A stretch of DNA of 64,000 bases from Apostichopus japonicus (taxonomy: Eukaryota > Echinodermata > Holothuroidea > Aspidochirotida > Stichopodidae), in contig NC_092575.1 of assembly GCF_037975245.1 (NCBI RefSeq), forward strand, positions 2,485,001-2,549,000, given 5' to 3'. Below the pieces are notes generated by a model that was not told the DNA's origin, ran no database searches, and saw only the letters and a program-made list of their open reading frames with translations. The first letter of the stretch is position 1. Each line of letters opens with the position of its first letter. Below, piece by piece: positions 1 to 14,395 of this stretch. The translations under genes and the position numbers were made by a program.

Positions 1-160
1 AGGTAACTTGTCATTGGGCGCAGTATGTAACTGCTGCCTACTGGAGGGATTGTCTCTGGGACAGGTTATCATTGACCAGGGGTAATAAAACGTCTGTAAA
101 GCGCTTTGAGACCTATCACTGGTATAAAGCGCTATATAAAAAGCAAATATTATTATTATT
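1..160 (+). repeat. 3' part of a SINE
   Basis: TAAAGCGCTTTGAGACC, then AAAGCGCTATATAAA and ATT repeats at the end. A similar tail is at 24258-24325. Confidence 0.6.
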
Positions 161-376
161 AATTGGTCGATGGCTCGATCAATCAGTGATATTTCAAGTG
201 TGCCAAATACATTTAATCTCTACAGAGACTCTTGAAAGTTCTGTACTGACTGTTTGTCTTTACTTATATATATATATATATATATATATATTCTGGCTGT
301 CTATTCCATATCTTTGGAGCATAAACAGAAAAGCCTTTCTCATCTAAATAAACACAATTAGTTCTGGGCTCCAGAA

Positions 377-727
377 TTAAAGGCATTGAAGACTCGCCCC
401 AAACCATCTGAAAAGTTAACTTTCTGTTGCTTGCAAGTGACGTTTTGTTCGCTACAAAATTCAGACAGTAATGAAACGTGATACCTTGTTTTCTTTAACT
501 GGACCTGAGTTGTCCATCGCTGTATCGTTTGTACACTGTGTTGTGGGTATTGACCGCAGCTGTATGTACTGACTGTACAGTAGTGTCTAATTAATGACGG
601 TAGCAAGCTGTGTGCGTATTTTCTGGGATCGATGGTGGTGCCTAACACTTCTGTTACACCTCATTCGAAACTAGGTCAGATTACCGGCATAAGACGTTTC
701 TTTTTGCGCGAGTCTTCACACCCTTAA
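377..727. mobile_element. TTAA-bounded MITE, copy 1
   Basis: The element begins TTAAAGGCATTGAAGAC and ends in the near reverse complement, GTCTTCACACCCTTAA. Two more full copies occur at 36233-36601 and 39486-39995, and a right-end fragment at 53660-53709. There is no coding capacity; open frames inside are incidental. Confidence 0.8.
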
Positions 728-911
728 AGGGTGAGGAAAGGCCGGATGACCTCTGGTGTTTTCATTCAACCCTTGACTTAAGAGTACATCTATTATGTCA
801 GATGAAGCACCATCGTCAATCTCTCTGTTTTCTTCCTTTTTGGGTTGATGAATTCAGGCTTTAAGAATTCCATCATTCTGTATTTTCTATTTTTTCTGTC
901 TTCTTCTACAG

Positions 912-3900
912 ATGCTTTCTTTAACCATCCGTTTCTTAGGACGAAAGTGCAATCAACCGCCTCGAGTGAGTACCCAAACACAGTCTATCCAACCTTTATA
1001 TGAGTGTAATTTAGATGTAAATTAGAAGGGCATTACTGGAAATTGAAATTCCCTCTCATTATTGCTTAGATACTACCTGATGCTTGGTATACAGTATGAG
1101 TGCATATCAAGATGCAACTGTCTAACCTTTTTTGTCTTCATTCAACAGCCTCTCCTCTTCCAGTTCCAGCCAGGACCTCTAGCTGCAGTTCTGAGTCACC
1201 TGATGCCCCCATGTCAATCTCTCCTGGGACCTCATCCATCCCTATTTCTTCTCCTGAGGATCCCATTGTCATTGACCCCCAGGGGAAGTTCCCTTCTCCG
1301 GACAACAGTCCCATTCGAAGCCCCCTCCTCAAAACCATCGTGGAGACCAGCGGCATGTGTGAGACAGTTGAAGATGTGAGTACATTTGTTTTAGCTTGAA
1401 GTAGATTTGTACTTAGAGTACACAACAGCATGAGGACAAGCAAAAAGTAGAATTATTCTTGATATAAGTACAAGAATGAGTACAAACCTTCTTAGCTCAA
1501 GAACAAATACTCAATCTTCATCTGTAGGTTGACTTTAAAAATGCCTCGAGTACAAATATAAGTACAAATCCATCAGAATGACTATAACTTCAGGCAACTG
1601 TGCAAGATTATGAGTACTGTATGGATGCAGGTACTAGCCTCACCACGGTTCTGCTTGGAGGTAAATAAAGGGATTGTCAAAGTCTGGGAAGAGAGGTTGC
1701 ACTGTAAGAGAAAAAGGAGATTTGTCAGTACGAAGGGTTGGGGAGGGTGCGGGACGGAAGCATTCGCTCCATCAAGGGCAAGACCCCCAAGACCCAAACA
1801 ACTTTATGGATTAAATATAAAGTAAGTTTAACGGACAGGATTTCTAAATTTCCCAACATCTATGTAGACTAGCCTAATTTGAGATGGGTTGTGGTCGTTA
1901 TGATAACGATTTTGAGTTTTGTTCTTAGTATGGATTACAGTGTTTATCATCATCATATTCATTATTTTTCACTATTATTTTCACCATTATTTTGTCGATG
2001 CAGGACTTTGTTTTAGTGTCTACCTCTGTACCGAGAAGGACAACAGGTCATTCTGATAGTGTGATTCAAGTGAGAGCATCCAGCAGGTGAGTCATAGTGA
2101 AAAAAATTTGATCAGAAATAGGAAAAACTCAAACAGGAAACAATGACAACAAATATTTTTTGTGATGTCACTGATGTGATTTAAAAGTCTTTTCAAGACT
2201 CACCACTTTTGGCTGCAAAGACTTTTGATGAAAAAAGACTCTTTGGATATCATCCACACCATAAATGAAAAATGAAATATTTTTTAATTTTGTATTTGTA
2301 TCCTGAAACATTGCCAACAAAATGCATCGAACTTGGTCAGAAATTCAAAATACCTAGAAAGCTTCCTGGTGCGGTTTGGTGTTTTCAATCAGTTCTTGAT
2401 TGTATGGCAGCAAACATCTTTTGAAATCTTTGGGAACAAGATGCGTCCAAGTTAAACTTGAGTGGATTTCACAATCATTTTGTATTTATCATACATGTTG
2501 CATGTTTGAAATGTCATTCCATAATATTTAAAGGGTGAGATTTTCCTGTAGCTCTAACACTGTGTATCAATAATATTCTCATTACTTAATCTCGTATTAG
2601 GAGAGTATTAAGAGGTATAAAGCTAGGAAAATGTGTTTGAAAACAAGATTGGGAGTCGTTAGTCACAGAACGACCCTTTTACACGGCAAACTCAAGAACC
2701 ATATCGTGATTACTGCAGACCAGTGAATAAACGCTGCATTATGAAGCTTGTCTATCAACTCTTAATTGAAGTATATTCTACTCCATTCGATTTCAGGGGT
2801 CAACCGTCGGTACAACCATCTGGTGCCCAGGCGTCTCCTCCATTTCCTTCTCACTTCAGCACACCGTTCGGTACTGGTGATAATGGCCACGACTCCAGCC
2901 CCTCTCCTAGTGGAAGGTAAAACTTGACCCAAACTTATAGTAGATACGTTATTGTTGAATTGTACAATTTCAGAAAGATCTGATGCATTTAAGACAAAGC
3001 TCAGGGATAGAAGAAAAAGTTCTGTTATTCTGTTATGCTCCAGTTTAAATTATCTTATCGACAACAGAAGTTTTTTTTTTGATTGATTGATTGATTGATT
3101 GATTAATTTATATATATATATATATGGCTTAGTAATAAACATATTTCTTTAGAAAAACTGAACAAATTTTTTAATTTCTAGGTTTTTGTACCTGTTTCTA
3201 TCAAACATGTATAATACAGTTTTTGGTATGTATATATGTGCACTGCATGTAGTTCATTTCCTTATCAGCCCATATTGTAATCTGTAAATACAATTCTTTG
3301 TTTCACTCAGGCCAAGCAGTCTTCAGTTAGGATCGGAATCACCTCAGTCCCAGCCGCCAAAGAAGTCTACCAAGTTGTCTCCAAAGGCAATTCCGGCTAA
3401 TGCTCTAGTGCTTCACAGAACCTCACCACATGTATGTCGCTGTTTTGTAGCATCTTCCATGATAAATAATGTCTTTTCGGTTTTAAGCCATGATTTAGTC
3501 TACAAAAAGCCCCCCCTGAGCTCTTTTTGAAACCTTAGTGGTGGAACTCACAGATTCAAACAAACTTATTTTAAACTAATTTTCAGTTTTCAATGACAGT
3601 AATAATTCATCTTAGCAAATCATTGAAACAGATTACATCGGCATGGGTTAGATTAGCCTTGTTAATCCTATGTCCGAGAAATCTGTTATAAGCTTTGCCA
3701 GAATTGTATGGGTGCGTGTTGTAGTTGTACAGGTGTGTGTGTGTGCATGTCAGTTTCAGGTAACGGTAAAGGAATACAAAATGACTGCACATACATTACA
3801 CGTAGCATACACACGATGTGTATCTGGGAGAATAAACAAAGAGGATTTTTCCATATTTTCTCTCATTCTTTGGGAGTGATAGGCTCTTTACATTGTCAAA

Positions 3901-6900
3901 GTTATAGAATTGGCTTTCAAATGATTCAATCTCATTTTCTCATTGATTAAGAGGGATTCTATTAACCTGTTGACTAAAGGTGAAGCTATGTATCTTTGTG
4001 TCATGTAAGACTTTACTATGGACATGTCCAGCTACAACAACTGAATTGTTTGTTTAATCATTGATGACTCTTTAACCTTTAGATGTCTCATTTCTTTCAA
4101 AATATCTCCCCCATTCACAGGCTACGCAAAAAAGAACCAAGGTCTCTAGTCCGACTCCAGGAACAACCCTTTCACCCATCACATATTCTTCATCATTACC
4201 AACAGGTAAAATTCCTTGTAGAATCTCACAAACACATCTTTGCAGAAGGTTTTGGTCTCTTTGTTACTTTTTGTTACCTTATATATATATTTTTTCATAT
4301 ATATTTCCAAATTTATCTCAACTAGTTTTCTGTGGCTTCATCGGTTCGACAAAGAATGTTTGTAATATCCAGAAGTCAATGCAAGGGATAATTGGACTTA
4401 TTGTAATTTAAAACTTTCAATCACAGGTTTTTTTGTACCTCAAAGTTTTCTTTTAATCTGTCGGATAGGTATCAACAGTTACTCTTTACCCCTTTTTCTT
4501 GACGGATGTAGTTATTTCTAGCATACAAAGGATGCACAAGTTAGTCATGTTACCAGGTTAGAATAAATGACAAGCTACTTGCATCCTTTCCGATAAGCAA
4601 GAAATAAAAAATATAAAAAAAATACTTGGAAGTAATTTTGAGAAAAATTACAACACTGGCTCGAAGTGAACCTGTTGCATATATTGAATATGTTGGTTAT
4701 TGTAACTTCTGTAGTGAAATGTTTCCAACTGTATGAAAGATTTATAAAAAAATTATCTTTTCTCTGCTGCAGGCGGTATTCTCCATCGAATCAGCCATTC
4801 CCCTTCCCCTTCGCCGCCTCTGACAGGAGGAAGGAGGGGGTCACCATCGTCTGGTGAGAGCGATTCCCCTAAATCATGGGTGCTAAAAATGTCCCCACCT
4901 AACCCCCTAAGAAAACACACAGAGACGACTCCACCAAGGTTAATAAAGTCACCGACGAGGAGAAAAAGTAAGTTTGTCGTCTTAATCGTCTGACCCGATC
5001 TGCCTGAAGAAAAAAAAGTTTTCAAGTGATGTGTAGTACTATGAAACCATTGTTCATTTGTTGCATTCTACAATTCTTGCAAGAAATATAATTTTGATCA
5101 CTTCTAGAAACAGATTTTCATCACTTCTAGGAACTTGTTTAGTGGATGACTAATTAATTTTCTCTTCGTAAGAAGGCTTGATTCAAAGAATTCACTTTCC
5201 TTTCCTCCGATATGTGAATGGAATAACCATCAGAGACAGCACAAGTTCAATGTTATTCAAGAGAGTTACTCTCGTTTTATAATCAAAATCATATTTTTCA
5301 TTGCCATGATAAACTTTGGCCATCTTAATAAACATTCACGTTCCAGTTAAAGGAATGCTTTGAAGGTGGTGTGTTCACTCTGAGATACAAGAATCTTTCA
5401 GTCAGTGTTTCACAAATTTCTTCCACCAATTATATCCCATATATTGGTTTCATGTTCATGCATCTTGGTTTCATCCAAATCTTTTCTGTTTTCATTTATC
5501 ATGCTCAGAGCTTTTTCATACTGATCAAGGTATGGCTTTTAGCTCATTTATGACTTTGATTGGTTTGAAGTTCCTCCCAATTTGTAGTTATTTGATTCCC
5601 CCCACCCCCATCCATTGACCACCATTTTGCCCTGGTTTTGAGCACTCCTTTTCTTTTCCCCTATTGAACCCCCTCCCCCCCTTTCCCCTTGTTTTAGATC
5701 CCACTTTCACCTTTCTTGACCCACCTCTTCAAGTAAAGCTGTTTGTGTTTGGTTGCAATAACCCTCAATTTAATGAAACTAAATAACAGTATTATTCAAA
5801 GTACCCCTGTCCTCGTTCCCTGGGTTACATTTCTACCCCCCCCCTCTCAACCATTTATTTTTATGCGTGACATATTTCCATTACATCAAAAGATTGGATT
5901 ATTCAAAGATTGGATTATTCAAAGATTGGATTATTCAGAAAGCTCAAAGGCTTAATTTTCATCAATTTTGCAGGATTTGTCAAGTAGAATTATTTGTGTA
6001 CATTAAAATCTTATGGTACAAAAGTTTCCAAAGGTTTAGGTTTAATCTGTGTATGTCATTCATCCAAACCCCTGGGGTTTCAATAAATAATATATAGATA
6101 TATTATAATCCATAAATCCATCAAAATATACTTTGCTATAAACCCTCTTTTTATTACAAAGTCATTTCTGTTCTTTCGTCATCCTCAGGCTAAAGTGCAA
6201 AACATTTTCTTAGCTTTTGCTGTGTTTCTTCTCCTTTTTTTCTTAAATTTCTTTTTCTTTTTTATGGCAATCCTTCTAATAGCCTGATACATGAGCTGTT
6301 ATAAAAATGTACATCTGCTTTATATCAAACTAGAATAATAGTGTCAAGTTTCCCATGCAATCATTCCAAGTTCTTTTCGCATTGTTTATCTTTTAAAATT
6401 GTTTCCTAAGTCAAGTGCAACAAAGGTGTACCATAACAGTTTTATATTTATGTACTATTTCTGTATTGTTATTCATTGTTTTCATCATTATTCTGAAAGT
6501 TTGTTGTGAAAAACTGCTATTTACACTTAGGTGAAAAATTAGTTAAGTGGGGCTTGTTAGTAGTGTGAGTCTTGTCTTGAACCAGTTGTTGGTGTTTGGT
6601 TAGGAAAGGTTGACGATACATGTGAGATATGCTAGTACATCTCTGTACATTTTACAGATGTTTATGTTAAATCTCTTTGTTATGAAATCCCTTCTTTTGT
6701 AGTCGTTAGTATAAATACACATAATTTAATGATAACTTAATACAGGCATTTGTTTTAAAGGAGTAGACACCTACTTGTACATCCCCTTGTTGTCATGACT
6801 ATTTCTATAAAACAGAGGAAAATAATGGACAATATCTAAATCAAATGCTACTTGTCAGTTACAAACAACACCTGGAAAACAAACAAATGTTTGCCATATT

Positions 6901-9900
6901 TCCATATCTTCTTGCACGTAAAATGTGAAATTCTGATAGGATTTAGCTTAAGTCATGGGATCATTGATAGAGGTCTGTGTTGATTCTCTCTGATGGGCTA
7001 TCTTTTTAATCTTGTTCATCTTGCGACAGCTTCATCACCTGCTCGACTGACTTCACCGCAACAGTTCACTTCCCCACCTTCACTGCCTGCCATCCAAGCT
7101 GGCCCAGCATCGAGACATGATTCTAGTCCTTCTGAGGTAAGAAATCATCGTGCTATCACTGATTGTTCGAATTACTTAGGAGTGTGTGGGGAGGGAGAGG
7201 GAAAGGGAGGGGGGAGGATGGAGGTGTAGCGGTTACATAATACATTATTTTCAAAAATAAATTATGTGGTCTTTTAGAATTAAGTTCAGGTGATGGATAA
7301 AATATGTGCGTTACTGTGGGGCAGTGCGATGTAAAATTTAAACTATTTAGAAAAGTTTGATCTATTTATGAAAAATTTAGATATTTATCAGATAAGCTAA
7401 GATTGAAGAGATCATTACTTAATCTTCTGGCTGATTCTTATTGTTCAATTTGTCTGAGACAAATGTGAGTTTGTTTTATTTCTCCTTCCTCCAACTTTGG
7501 TAATTAAGAGATTATTTCCTGAGAAAGTTCACATTTGATGTTAATCAGTGATACAGATGAGATATGTGCTCTTATTTCTAACTGATTCAAACTGAAAGGG
7601 GGTGATTAGGATGTGTCTAACTTCTTCAAAGAATAAGCGAAGGCCTGAATGGTTAAGAAATTAGTAACTGGTGACCTTCTTTGGGTATATTTAACCACAG
7701 TGCCATTGCGACAGATATCGGTTCGTAAAGATACCCTATTGACAGCATGAGCTAAATTGAATATGGTTAAGTAATGAGTGACTGGTGACCATTTTGCCAT
7801 ATGTTATTAGCTGATTGTGATATTGTCAGATAAGAATCTGCAAGCTACCTCTTGATAGAGTGAGCTGATGTGAAGTGGTTAAGGAATGAGTGACTGGTGA
7901 CCATTTTGGCATATATGTTATTAGCTGATTGTGATATTGTCAGATAAGAATTTGCCAGATAGCTCTTGATAGAGTGAGCTGATGTGAAGTGGTTAAGGAA
8001 TGAGTGACCGGTGACCATTTTTGAGTTTATAGGGTGTTTCCCTGAAGGTGTGTATAAACAATTTGCGGTATTCGTGTATATAAATGTCTTTGTTCCCAAC
8101 AGCCAATCAGTCTGCCATTTATATATATGAGCCGAAGGGTACGAACATCCTCCGATCTGACGGACGATGGTTGCAATTCACTGAGAGACAACATCCCCTT
8201 CAGACGGAGCGCAAGCTTTAGCAGAATAGCCGACCAGAATGCACTGAGGGCAGCATTTGATTCCTTACCAAAGACCCCTTCTGCCAGTCTGGAAGGAATA
8301 CCAGGTACTATTGTTAACTTGATTTAAATATTCCTTGAGAAGTTTAATTGCATTTGTAAACAACATTGAAACTGATTCCTTTTCTTGTGTACCTTAAAAC
8401 CATCATTCAAATGTGTGTTTGGAAAGGTGTTACTTAATAGTTTTCACAGTCCCTCATTATTTGGAAGAGAAGTCAAAAGATGAATTAATTAATTTTTTTT
8501 AATCTGGGAATCCTTCTGGTAAATGTTGCTAGTTCAACTAGTCACTTTTGGCTCTCAAAGTATAATGATAGTTGATATTGTCATAGCTAATAATAGAAGT
8601 AAAAAGCCAACAGGTCCCAAATAAAAGCATACTATGGATTTTTTAAGGTACCAGTCAACTTTTAATACACGCCAAACTAGATCAATTTTAGATATCAAAC
8701 GTTTTCAAAATTTGTAACATACTTTAAAAGCATTCCTTTTGCCGGCGGTGGAATATTTCGTTCCGGGATATTTTTCAGAGCTTTGTGAAATTTTTTGCTG
8801 AGCTCTGTCAGTTATGGGTTGTGTAGTAGTCACCTTTTATTGAGTAAGAATATCTTCTGTATGGCGCTTTTGACAACTATTTTGTTTATACTTAGCACAA
8901 TCATAAATCTTAGTTTATTATTATGATTATTCTTTTGTCCTCTCATTGTTTTAGGTGCGTGCCTTGCCGTCACCCCACCAACATTCCCGACCTTCTTCGT
9001 AGGGGCTTCCCAATCCAGGAGAAGCTCCCAGTATGGGGAGGGCTCCCCATCCAGCCAGGGGTCCATCACATTTGCCGCCTCTCCTCCTAATATGGAAGGA
9101 CCAATCACCTTTGAGGCTCCAGAACTTGTTGAGGAAACCATCATGAAGGTAAATAAACATACAGGAAGATAAGCCCCCCTGCCCATGAATGTACACAGTT
9201 AAATGTAACGTTAAGCAAATTTTTACTTACTTTACCTTTTTAATCGTCTTTGGATAGAATATTGAAGTTTGGTTCTGTTTTGAACTAAGAGTTAGCAATA
9301 AATGTCATTCATTAGACTAACTTAATGAGAGAAGTAACTTCTGTAATTCCAAAAATGAAAAGAGCTTAATGAAAGATGAAACATTTATCTCCATTTGTTC
9401 TCAACGTCAGACTTAAAACCTACAGTTTCAGTCAGTGGGTTTTTATACCACCAGTTGGTTTAGTTTTTGCAGTGATATACATTGATAAGAACACCAGACA
9501 AAACTGTGAAGCTTTCACAAGTTGCTTAGTGCAGGTTACTCCACCTTCATCCCAGCAAAATTCATTTTATTTGTTGATTAAAGTTTGTTCCATTAGTGTT
9601 TAATTTCTATCGCTCTATCAAGAGCAACTTTTCAGTTAAGAGGTTGGCACTGAGTGTGGTTCTTTTCTTCAATATTCCAGAGTTTTGGAGTTTTGACAAT
9701 CATTTGTTTTCTCAACATAAATGTGGTCCTTGAATATCTAAGACTCGCCTCTCAGATATTTTTAATTGCATTTTTATTTTAATTTGACGATTTCATGCCT
9801 ACTATGTGATCCATATGAACTACTTCATCTTTCACAGCCCGAGCATAACGAAACTGTCGAGAGGCTAAACATCATGTACGGGATTGTGTCTGCCATTATG

Positions 9901-12900
9901 GAACTTGCGCAGTCCCGTAGCGACCCGCTGGCAGAATCTGTGTATTACAAAGACATTGCCAGCAGCGCAAGTCATATATGTTTCATCAGCGAAAATCAAC
10001 GGTGGGTTCTGCAAATTAAAGAAAAATTTGCACTTTTGATTGTTGTTATTTTATAGCCATATTTGTAAATCTTAACCGCTCTTTCAAATCCTCTCTCAAC
10101 ATCATTAAAGATATCATAAGGATTTTTTTATTAAATTTTCATCTTCCCATATAATTGCTTTGTAGTGGATTTATATTTAGTTTCCATAAATGCTTTTCTT
10201 GTTTGCATGTTTCAACTAAGAGTAAAGCTTTCATTTTGTACCATAAATTGATATCTCAAAGCACTGTTCTCATTTTATTTTGACAAATGTCTCTATTTCA
10301 TCCACAGGAGAGCAGAGCAAATAGTCTTGTATGCTCGTGCAATGCAGCTGTTAACTGCAGCCCTGAAATTAGCCAAAGATGAAATTAAATTGAATAAACT
10401 TATGAATTCCAAAGCTGTTAGAAATGGTAAGTTATCATGAGACTTAAAATTTATTTCAGTTTGCATATACAACACATTTTCTTAAACATATCAATAAATG
10501 AACAACAAGAAAACGGACTGGAAAGAATTTTCAGTTGTTCTTTTACTCATATATGTAAGTGAAAAAACCTGTGACACTTTCTGGGTTGCATCCGTAAAAA
10601 TTAAATATTAAATATCAATAAAAAACAGGAAAATTGGGGCTTGATGTCTTGTTACACGGTGTGCAAGATACTGTTGCTTCTGATTGGCAAACCCAGAAAA
10701 GAAATAGCTAGACAGGGATCTTTACCCAACTAAGAGCTGAATAGCATAGCTGGTAAAGGACAGGAATTTTTAGACCTGAGGTAGGTAACGGATTCAAATC
10801 CATACCTGTCCAAACAATACTTCGCTCTTTTTTTTTGCTTTAATTTACCATAGTTTGCTTCATTTCATCGGTCTTGAATTTTTTTTTTTTTTTTTTTTTT
10901 TTGAGATGAAATCTTTTCAAAGTGAAATCCCTTTTTTAGTATTGAAACTTCTTTTTAGTATAATTACAATAAAATCGTTATTTACTCAAACTTTTGCTTC
11001 AGTTTGTGACTTTGAAAAATTTCTAAGTAAACAGTCGTAATTCCTCAAATAAAGGTTACCTTTCTTTTGGCAATTTTATTAGCTCATACCAGCATGCTGG
11101 TGTGAGCTATTGCTACAGTGCGGCGTCTATCACTCTATCATTCTATCACTCTATCCGTCAACAATTGGTAAAACCGCTCCCACTCGCACAGTGTTTGATG
11201 GAATTTCATGAAACTTGGACACAAGGACCATTGGGTATAGGGCCATCAGAGATGGTCCAAAATTTGGGGTCAAAGTTCACCTGTGGGCCGTAATGGGCCA
11301 TTTTGTGGAAATACGCAAAATGCTTCTTCTCCTACAGATTCCATGGTACAATGTTGAGGGTTTGTCATGATAGTACTATGGAAGTTTTACCTTCAGGGTG
11401 TTCATGAATTTGAGATCAAAGATCAACTAGGGGTCTTTTGTGGCCCGGGCCGCGGCCCTATATTTTCAAATTGCTCCTGTTCGTACAGTGTATGGCCAGT
11501 TATAATGAAACTTGGTCACAACGTTCCTCGGGATGAGTGTTACAAGGGGTGTTCGGAAAATTGAGGTCAAATGTCATTTAGGGGATCATCGGGGGTCATT
11601 CTTTGTAATATTTTCAAATATCTCAATCTCCTCAAGAGTTTGATGGATCATATTCAAAGTTGAACTGATGATTGTTGGATTGTGTATGAATATGGTGATG
11701 TCAATAATTTTTGGTCAAAAGTTAATTACAATTAATCCCCATTGTTTAAAAAAATCTGAGCCTTCACCTTTTGCCAAAGCTCCTTTAATTTGTCTCCCAG
11801 TCTCTGCAGTGTTTGTTTACATTTGTGGTTAAGCTCTGCAGAGGCTGTTAGTGGAATTAAAGCAGGACTGGGAGTTGTTATTAACTGTTGAACTGTAAGC
11901 ATGAGAGCCCTATAGCCAATCAGCACTTGCCGATTCTTAGAAGTCTTTGAGCCTGAGGTATGTAGGCAGCCAGCCAAAATTTTGGCAAGGAGTGCTTCAG
12001 GTCTGCTCAGGTAGAGGGGAGAAAGTTTAATAGGGTAGGTCAGTGGTATTGTTTGAGAGAGTGGGTAAAGTAGGATTTAAAGGGGAAAAATAGGAATTAT
12101 AGCCAGTGGTGTGGCCAGGATTCTGCTAACAGAGGGGGGGGGGGGTTATCCCTCATGGGCCCAATATTGGTGGAATCTGAAAATGGCCTGAAATTTGGTG
12201 GGCCATGAAGTTTTGTGGGCCCTACATTTTTAAGCTCGAAAAGGTATGAGCTTCTGCACCATTGGTGCTCTAGTCTCACTTTATTTCAATTTTTTTATGA
12301 TATATTTTTATAAAATATTTCTCTTTGTATTAATATATTTTCTCTTTTGATTTGTTTTTGTTGTGTGTTTGTCTTTACAGTTATTACTCAGCTCCACAAC
12401 CAGTACAAGGAGTGCTTTCATCAGTGTAGATGTTTACAGACGAGGAAAGTGGACTTCACGGGAGGAGAGGTGGAGAAAGACTCGGTTGAAATAGCTGCCG
12501 ACCGTCTCATGTACTCCCATGCCCTGGACCTTTGCCAATCTTCAGGGTTTGAGGAAATGTGTGGCAATCCAGAGGAGGTTGGTGCAAACTGATTTTCACT
12601 GTTTAGACACTTTCTTAGAACTGTTTGCCTTTTTCAGTATTTTCCACTTTTATTTATTTATTTATTTTTATAAGATGAGGTGTTTTTCCCTGCTAATTAA
12701 TTTGCTACCCATTAGTCAGTCTCAAGATTTGCTGATTTGCTTAGTTTTGTTGTTTAATTAAGGCATAAGAATGAATTCATTAAAAATGTGTTAGCGCCGT
12801 AACCCAAGCACCCAACATCGGGTAAACTCACAGTGGCAGCAATGTCTGGTGAAAGAATGATATTTTGAAATATTTTTTTTCGAGGGCCATGGGATATGGA

Positions 12901-14395
12901 CCATAAACCTTTTTTTTTGGTATTTGTCCATTGGAAAAATCTGATACGAGCTTTAGCAGAATCTGCGCTCGAAACAGGCGATAATTTTTCCTTCTAAAAA
13001 GCGTGACCATTAGATTATTCTCTTCTTGTTTGACCTGTTAAGACAAGCATTTTAACACCCAACATTTCTCTCTCTCCTTGTATTGTTTCAGTGTATCGGG
13101 AGGTATCATTCAGCCCAAATGCTGCTACACGGACTCTGCTTACAAGCTACACAAGACAGGGATCGAGATCAGCTACTCAAGTGTGAGTCTCTCCTTCCAT
13201 GAATTAAGGTTTCTTATTAAGTGATAGTTTTGGTTGCCCTCAGGGACTAGCCAGGGGGGAGCAGGGGGAGATATTTGTTTTTAGGCCACTGCCCATCTGG
13301 CTGTCTTACAAAATATGAAAGTTTATATTGTCCATCGGTTAAGTTCGTCAAATGTATTAAAGTTCAGACTTTGGACAATAAACAAGAATTTTCCTACTGG
13401 AAAAATTGTAAAGGAGCACTTTGTTTGTCCTCTGATATTATATGTAAAAGAACATGTAAAAGAATTCAAACAGGAAACAAAATCTGCTGTTAATATGATA
13501 TCATATGATAATGATGAAACTGGCAAAACATTGCACCAGATCGCATCTAAGGACCTTCGATTGTTCAAAAATATCTCAAAGGGAAGGGGGACCCCTCCCC
13601 TTAATCCCCTCCCCCATATCAATCGCAAATTGTGCTCCCCCCTTTCAAATTCCTGGCTACGTTGCTGGTTGCCCTTGTAACATCGGTGTATCTGTAGGAC
13701 GTGTCACATGTCTTTACCTTTCATTGCACAGATATCAAATATGAGCAAGTTTGAGTAATTACACATATATAAATATATCAGATTTTCTGTAATAGATTGT
13801 TGCCTATTATACTCATATAAATCTTGCTATTTTATATTTTGAAATACAACTTTTTAAGTCGCAATTTCAGTCTAGGTTCAAACCCCTGGTTGGTGTACGA
13901 CCAATACTCCAAGTATGCCACAAAGTTATATTTGTGGGGAAACAAAATTCAAACAATAATTTAAGATTTAACTTTAAAATAGCGTAATTTTGGCACAGAA
14001 TAACCATTTCCCCTCAATGATGGAAATAAATCAAATAAAGTAGTTCTCATATAAGTATAGCAGGTACATTTGGAATAATGTTTTCAATGAGAATTTTTTT
14101 TTTTACAGTGTTGTAAGGAATACACTTTTTGTTTTCTGAAAGAATTCAAATTTTGGCAAAAAGGGGCTGAAAAACCTCATTGATATAATGTAACCATTAG
14201 GCTACTACAAGTTTCGATTGGTTTCTCTTTTAAAAGAACATGTCTGAATCAGATTTGGAACTTGATCACTTTTCAATGCTTTGTTACATTTGTTTTGGTT
14301 ATATTCATACAGTGAAGAACATACTAGACCAGCGACTGATATTCCTAGAGAAGCAGGTTCACTCCACCACCACGGCCACGCCGTTTGCAACGTGA
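912..14395 (+). CDS. ULK1/2: ULK1/2 (ATG1) autophagy-initiating Ser/Thr kinase, 3' part of gene (15 exons)
   Basis: Exons by splice signals and continuous phase: 912-965, 1149-1375, 2004-2086, 2797-2916, 3311-3431, 4121-4205, 4773-4967, 7030-7136, 8103-8304, 8955-9148, 9838-10001, 10308-10426, 12381-12577, 13092-13182, 14313-14395 (TGA). About 680 residues are encoded here. The first exon encodes the end of the kinase domain (AFFNHPFL). A long Ser/Pro-rich linker follows, including a LIR-like FVLV after acidic residues, made where exons 1149-1375 and 2004-2086 join. From 9050 on comes the conserved C-terminal region (ITFEAPELVEETIMK, then the helices of the MIT/EAT domain), which in this family binds ATG13 and FIP200. 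The kinase catalytic domain and start lie upstream. With a usual N-terminal kinase of about 275 residues the protein would be close to the 1,050 of human ULK1. ULK1 and ULK2 cannot be told apart here; invertebrates often have one orthologue. An extra symmetric exon, especially in the 2-kb intron 4968-7029, cannot be excluded. Confidence 0.93.
3081..3124. repeat. GATT and TA microsatellites
   Basis: About six GATT units followed by TA repeats in an ULK intron. Confidence 0.9.
5891..5938. repeat. 16-base tandem repeat, three copies
   Basis: Unit AGATTGGATTATTCAA, in the ULK intron 4968-7029. Confidence 0.9.
7651..8025. repeat. Tandem repeat, about 113-base period, 3-4 copies
   Basis: GGTTAAGGAATGAGTGACTG-like starts at 7651, 7765, 7877 and 7991. 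It ends about 80 bases before ULK exon 8103-8304. Confidence 0.85.
10735..10812 (+). repeat. tRNA-like SINE head or tRNA pseudogene
   Basis: An A-box-like TAGCATAGCTGG (10742-10753) and a B-box-like GGATTCAAATCC (10790-10801) stand at tRNA spacing. No complete acceptor stem forms, so it is not a working tRNA gene. Confidence 0.55.
11081..11700 (+). repeat. Dispersed repeat with palindromic head
   Basis: The left edge (11081-11108) is a near-perfect palindrome, AGCTCATACCAGCA and TGCTGGTGTGAGCT. It is followed by CACTCTATC repeats and low-complexity GGTCAAAG/TTCATGAAACTTGG sequence typical of invertebrate dispersed repeats. It is in an ULK intron. Confidence 0.55.

Noticed and set aside
358-648. 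96-codon minus-strand frame
   Set aside because: Lies within a TTAA MITE; the other copies do not preserve the frame.
1138-1443. Minus-strand open frame opposite an ULK exon
   Set aside because: Shadow of the real exon, whose frame, phases and homology are clear.
10735-10812. Functional tRNA gene
   Set aside because: A and B boxes are present but the acceptor stem does not pair and the anticodon arm is not convincing.
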